41,544 nucleotides of DNA from NCBI GenBank assembly GCA_050955105.1, contig JBPBQZ010000017.1, forward strand, positions 1-41,544, given 5' to 3'. The notes under the pieces were generated by a model. The model did no database searches and was not told the DNA's origin. It saw only the letters and a program-made list of their open reading frames with translations. The translations under genes and the position numbers were made by a program. Below, one piece after another: positions 39,433 through 41,544 of this stretch (positions within the stretch are counted from its first letter, which is position 1; every line of letters begins with the position of its first letter). The DNA comes from JBPBQZ01 sp050955105. Its GTDB lineage: Bacteria; Pseudomonadota; Gammaproteobacteria; Burkholderiales; Burkholderiaceae.

Positions 39433-40413
39433 ATGAAAGCCGTCCTCATTCAAAACAAGCAGCTCGGCTGGGCCGATGCGCCGCAGCCCATCACTGGCCC
39501 GCGCGAACTGCTGATACGCGTCGAGCGCGCCGCCCTCAACGCCGTCGACCTGCGCAAGAGCACCTCGCATTTCGGCGACAGCGCCGCCGACGCGCCACCG
39601 ATCGGCGGCCTCGAATGCGCCGGCGTGGTCGCCGCAGTGGGCGCCGAAGCCGTCGGCTTCACGGTCGGCGACCGCGTCATGACCATGCAGGGCGGCGCTC
39701 AGGCGCAGTGGATCGCGGTCGATTATCAACTGGTCGCGCACGTGCCCGAGCACTTCAGCTTCGATGAAGGCGCGGCCACGCTCGTCTCCTATCTGACCGC
39801 GCACAATGCACTGCGCACGCAGGGCGGCATGCGCGCTGGCGACACGGTGCTGATTCAAGGCGTAACTTCATCGGCGGGCCTGGCGGCCGCGCATCTGGCG
39901 CAGCTATTCGGCGCCGCTGCTATCGTCGGCACCTCCCGCTCGGCGCACCGCGACGGCCAACCGGCGGGGCTCGAAGGCTGTCAGGTCGTCACGCCGGACC
40001 GTGCCGCCGAAACGCTGGCAGAAGGGCCTGGCCGCCGCGGCGGCGCCGATGTGGTGATCGACATGGTCGGTGCCAGCGTCGCGCAGATAACGCTGGCCTG
40101 CGCGGCGCTGCACGGCCGCTGGATCGACGTCGGCCGGCTCGGCGGTGCCGTGGCACAGATCGACCTGACGGAATTTGCGCGTAAACAGTTACGGCTGATA
40201 GGGGTCACTTTCCGCACCCGCTCCACGGTGGAGCGCATCGCCATACTCGATGCGTTCAAGCACGAGGTACTGCCAGCGCTGGTGCAGCGCAAACTGCCTG
40301 CGCCACAGCTCGACCGGGTATTCCCGATGGCCGAAATCGCCGCCGCGCACGACTATGCGCGCACCCGCACGAGTTTCGGCAAGATCACGCTGGACCCGTG
40401 GACGGATGCTTGA
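39433..40413 (+). CDS. Zinc-free medium-chain reductase, quinone oxidoreductase-like
   Basis: This 326-residue NADPH-dependent MDR-family enzyme has the catalytic-domain start MKAVLIQNKQLGWAD, the motif GLECAGVVAAVG, the nucleotide-binding block VLIQGVTSSAGLAAAHLAQL and a C-terminal FGKITLDPW. It lacks zinc-ligand cysteines, so it is a quinone oxidoreductase or enoyl reductase type. It is divergent from the ring-dioxygenase operon, with 251 bp between, and could share its operator region. The start at 39433 has a GGAG 12 bases upstream, which is rather distant. Its substrate is unknown. Confidence 0.85.
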   Translation: MKAVLIQNKQLGWADAPQPITGPRELLIRVERAALNAVDLRKSTSHFGDSAADAPPIGGLECAGVVAAVGAEAVGFTVGDRVMTMQGGAQAQWIAVDYQLVAHVPEHFSFDEGAATLVSYLTAHNALRTQGGMRAGDTVLIQGVTSSAGLAAAHLAQLFGAAAIVGTSRSAHRDGQPAGLEGCQVVTPDRAAETLAEGPGRRGGADVVIDMVGASVAQITLACAALHGRWIDVGRLGGAVAQIDLTEFARKQLRLIGVTFRTRSTVERIAILDAFKHEVLPALVQRKLPAPQLDRVFPMAEIAAAHDYARTRTSFGKITLDPWTDA

Positions 40414-40437
40414 AATAACGGGCTGGTAGTGCGCTGC

Positions 40438-40490
40438 CATGGCCAGCCGATAGCGGGACGTTGCGCTCCGCTATCGGCGCGCCGGCCATG
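40438..40490. terminator. Large nested hairpin between convergent genes
   Basis: The inner stem GCCGATAGCGG (40446-40456) pairs perfectly over 11 bp with 40468-40478. The outer arms CATGGCC (40438-40444) and GGCCATG (40484-40490) also pair. It lies between the quinone-oxidoreductase-like gene and the convergent crotonase gene and is probably a two-way transcription end without a strong U-tract. Confidence 0.65.
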
Positions 40491-40500
40491 CGAGCAGCGC

Positions 40501-41235
40501 TTACTTTTTGAGAAACTCGGTCACGCGGCGCGCCACTTCCGGGGACGTGCGCGTAGCCATGTAGTACTCGCGCGTCAATGCATCGGGCGCGTTGTCGGCA
40601 ATCGCGTTCAATTGTTTCTTCATCGAGCTCATGGCTTGCGGCTCACCCAGCATCAAGGCGGCGACATAGCTCGCAACCTTGTCTTCCAGCGCCTCGGCAT
40701 CGACCAGTTCGGTCAGATATCCCATACGCAGCATCTCTTCCGCATCGATCTTCAGGGCGGTGAGGAACAGGCGCTTGGCATTGCTCAAGCCCAGCCGCGT
40801 TACATAGCGGCGCATGCCGCCCGGGTAATAGTGCAAGCCGAACTTGGCGGCGGGCATCAGCAAGCCGATGCCGCGCGCGCCCAACCGGAAATCGCAGCAC
40901 AGCGCCAGGTCGGTCGCGCCACCATAGACGCTGCCACGCAACGCGCAGATCGTCGGCAGTGGAAAGCTCTCGACGCGATCGAGCATCTCTTCGAAATCAT
41001 CGCGCAGGCCGGTGATAAGCGCTTGCAAGGTATAGCCGGAACTGAAGGTGCGTTCACCCGTGCCGCGAAATACCAGCACACGATTGGCGGGGTCGCTTGC
41101 AACGCGGTCGAGGTGATCGATCAGCACCGCCAGATCGTCCGGGTCGATCCGGTTGTGTTGGCTGGGACGGCGCAAGGTGATGGTCGCGAGCCCATCTTTC
41201 ATTTCCAACGACGGCGGCAGGTCTTGTACGTCCAC
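40501..41235 (-). CDS. Crotonase-fold protein lacking both usual catalytic glutamates
   Basis: This protein is 244 residues from a GTG at 41235, chosen because GGGAG lies eight bases upstream; a TTG at 41250 would add five residues. Oxyanion-hole segments are FSSGYTLQAL and VYGGATDLAL. At the first glutamate site the sequence is LLMPAAKFGLHYYPGG (Ala) and at the second AKRLFLTALK (Arg), so ordinary hydration is unlikely. It resembles the 30553-31335 product in this respect, though the sequences differ. It is monocistronic within the window, with a hairpin behind it. The reaction is unknown; a CoA thioester substrate is expected from the fold. Confidence 0.8.
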   Translation of the reverse strand: MDVQDLPPSLEMKDGLATITLRRPSQHNRIDPDDLAVLIDHLDRVASDPANRVLVFRGTGERTFSSGYTLQALITGLRDDFEEMLDRVESFPLPTICALRGSVYGGATDLALCCDFRLGARGIGLLMPAAKFGLHYYPGGMRRYVTRLGLSNAKRLFLTALKIDAEEMLRMGYLTELVDAEALEDKVASYVAALMLGEPQAMSSMKKQLNAIADNAPDALTREYYMATRTSPEVARRVTEFLKK

Positions 41236-41504
41236 GACATCCACTCCCAAAAAACGTCCGACACGGTTCTCAAATAGCGGGGCGCCCGCGGCACGTTAAT
41301 AGCGTTTGAAGCACGGCTCGGCGGGCACCCCGATAAAGCGCAATTGGCAGGTCCAGTCTGGTAGGCCCAGATTGACCGCAGAGCGAATTGTAGCTTAGGC
41401 TCGCTCTGTATAATCGGCGACGTAAGCGGCAATACCAGAGCCGTGCACCGCGCCTTGTGCGCGGCCAAAATCGGCCGATGAGAGTTTTTGATGGGAGTGG
41501 TGGC
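41236..41504. promoter_or_regulatory. Divergent intergenic region with a -10 box
   Basis: TATAAT at 41409-41414 is a good -10 box reading right. The best -35 candidate at 17 bp is AATTGT (41386-41391), which is weak. A short GC hairpin (CCGCGC-cttgt-GCGCGG) follows near 41440-41456 in what would be the leader. No small gene was recognised here. Confidence 0.4.
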
Positions 41505-41544
41505 ATGGACGACGCGGTCGATCATGAACAAACGACGAACGGCG
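41505..41544 (+). CDS. Start of a rightward gene (cut by the window edge)
   Basis: An ATG at 41505 preceded by GGGAGTGGTGG opens a frame reading MDDAVDHEQTTNG to the window end. The ribosome binding site and the -10 box about 90 bp upstream support a real start. Thirteen codons are too few to identify the product. Confidence 0.45.
   Translation, partial: MDDAVDHEQTTNG

Noticed and set aside
1..41544. Mobile elements, CRISPR arrays, tRNA or rRNA genes
   Set aside because: No transposase or integrase frame, no regularly spaced repeats and no tRNA-like cloverleaf or rRNA stretch was noticed; the inverted repeats present are short and lie between genes.

Overview
The window looks like a chromosomal catabolic region of a high-GC betaproteobacterium, most likely Burkholderiales. 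This rests on gene content (PcaQ-type LysR, IclR, a Liv ABC transporter, many CaiB/BaiF CoA-transferases and MaoC or crotonase enzymes) and on base composition. The genus cannot be fixed from the sequence alone. I see no tRNA, rRNA, insertion sequence, phage gene or CRISPR array.

Layout. 1-1.2 kb: a truncated membrane protein gene and a single-domain response regulator. 1.2-6.4 kb: a pcaQ-like regulator divergent from pcaHG (protocatechuate 3,4-dioxygenase), then a double-hotdog MaoC hydratase, an enoyl-CoA hydratase and an IclR regulator. 6.4-13.3 kb: a minus-strand operon livKHMGF-maoC-mmgE/prpD, joining uptake of an organic acid to its breakdown. 13.4-17.5 kb: an MFS organic-acid transporter, a dienoyl-CoA-hydratase-like crotonase and a divergent aldehyde dehydrogenase. 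17.5-28.9 kb: three minus-strand units: (i) fused acyl-CoA dehydrogenase, metallo-beta-lactamase-fold hydrolase, GMC oxidoreductase and PheC-like periplasmic protein; (ii) SCP2-like protein and alpha/beta hydrolase; (iii) CoA-transferase, hydroxyisobutyrate-dehydrogenase-like enzyme, a MaoC remnant and a second CoA-transferase. 29.2-39.2 kb: a third CoA-transferase and a complete minus-strand operon for a three-component Rieske ring dioxygenase, cis-diol dehydrogenase, extradiol dioxygenase, amidohydrolase-family decarboxylase, meta-cleavage hydrolase, dienoate hydratase, reductase, ferredoxin and a crotonase-like protein. 39.4-41.5 kb: a quinone-oxidoreductase-like enzyme, another degenerate crotonase and the first codons of a rightward gene.

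How it works together (inference). The 30-39 kb operon has the logic of a 2,3-dihydroxylating benzoate-type pathway such as p-cumate: dioxygenation, rearomatisation, meta cleavage, decarboxylation, then C-C hydrolysis to a short acid and 2-hydroxypenta-2,4-dienoate. The acid released could be activated by CoA-transferase and oxidised by the acyl-CoA dehydrogenase, hydratases and hydroxyisobutyrate-dehydrogenase-like enzyme. The final aldolase and acetaldehyde dehydrogenase are not in the window.

Main discovery. Five promoters between 13.3 and 28.9 kb carry the same 26-bp three-part operator, ATTTGC-N3-GCGAAT-N5-ATTCGC, with exactly conserved spacing. Two further promoters carry two-part relatives. 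In most cases the site lies just downstream of a good sigma70 promoter, so the catabolic units appear to form one repressed regulon; the IclR protein at 5.5 kb is the leading candidate regulator. A different palindrome, TGGTA-S-TACCA, sits about 20 bp downstream of the -10 box both of the ring-dioxygenase operon and of the CoA-transferase at 29.2 kb, suggesting a second, separate regulon. Other oddities are a 44-codon MaoC remnant lacking its catalytic core, a hairpin that hides the ribosome binding site of the PheC-like gene, and a single-chain double acyl-CoA dehydrogenase whose active-site elements are split between its halves.
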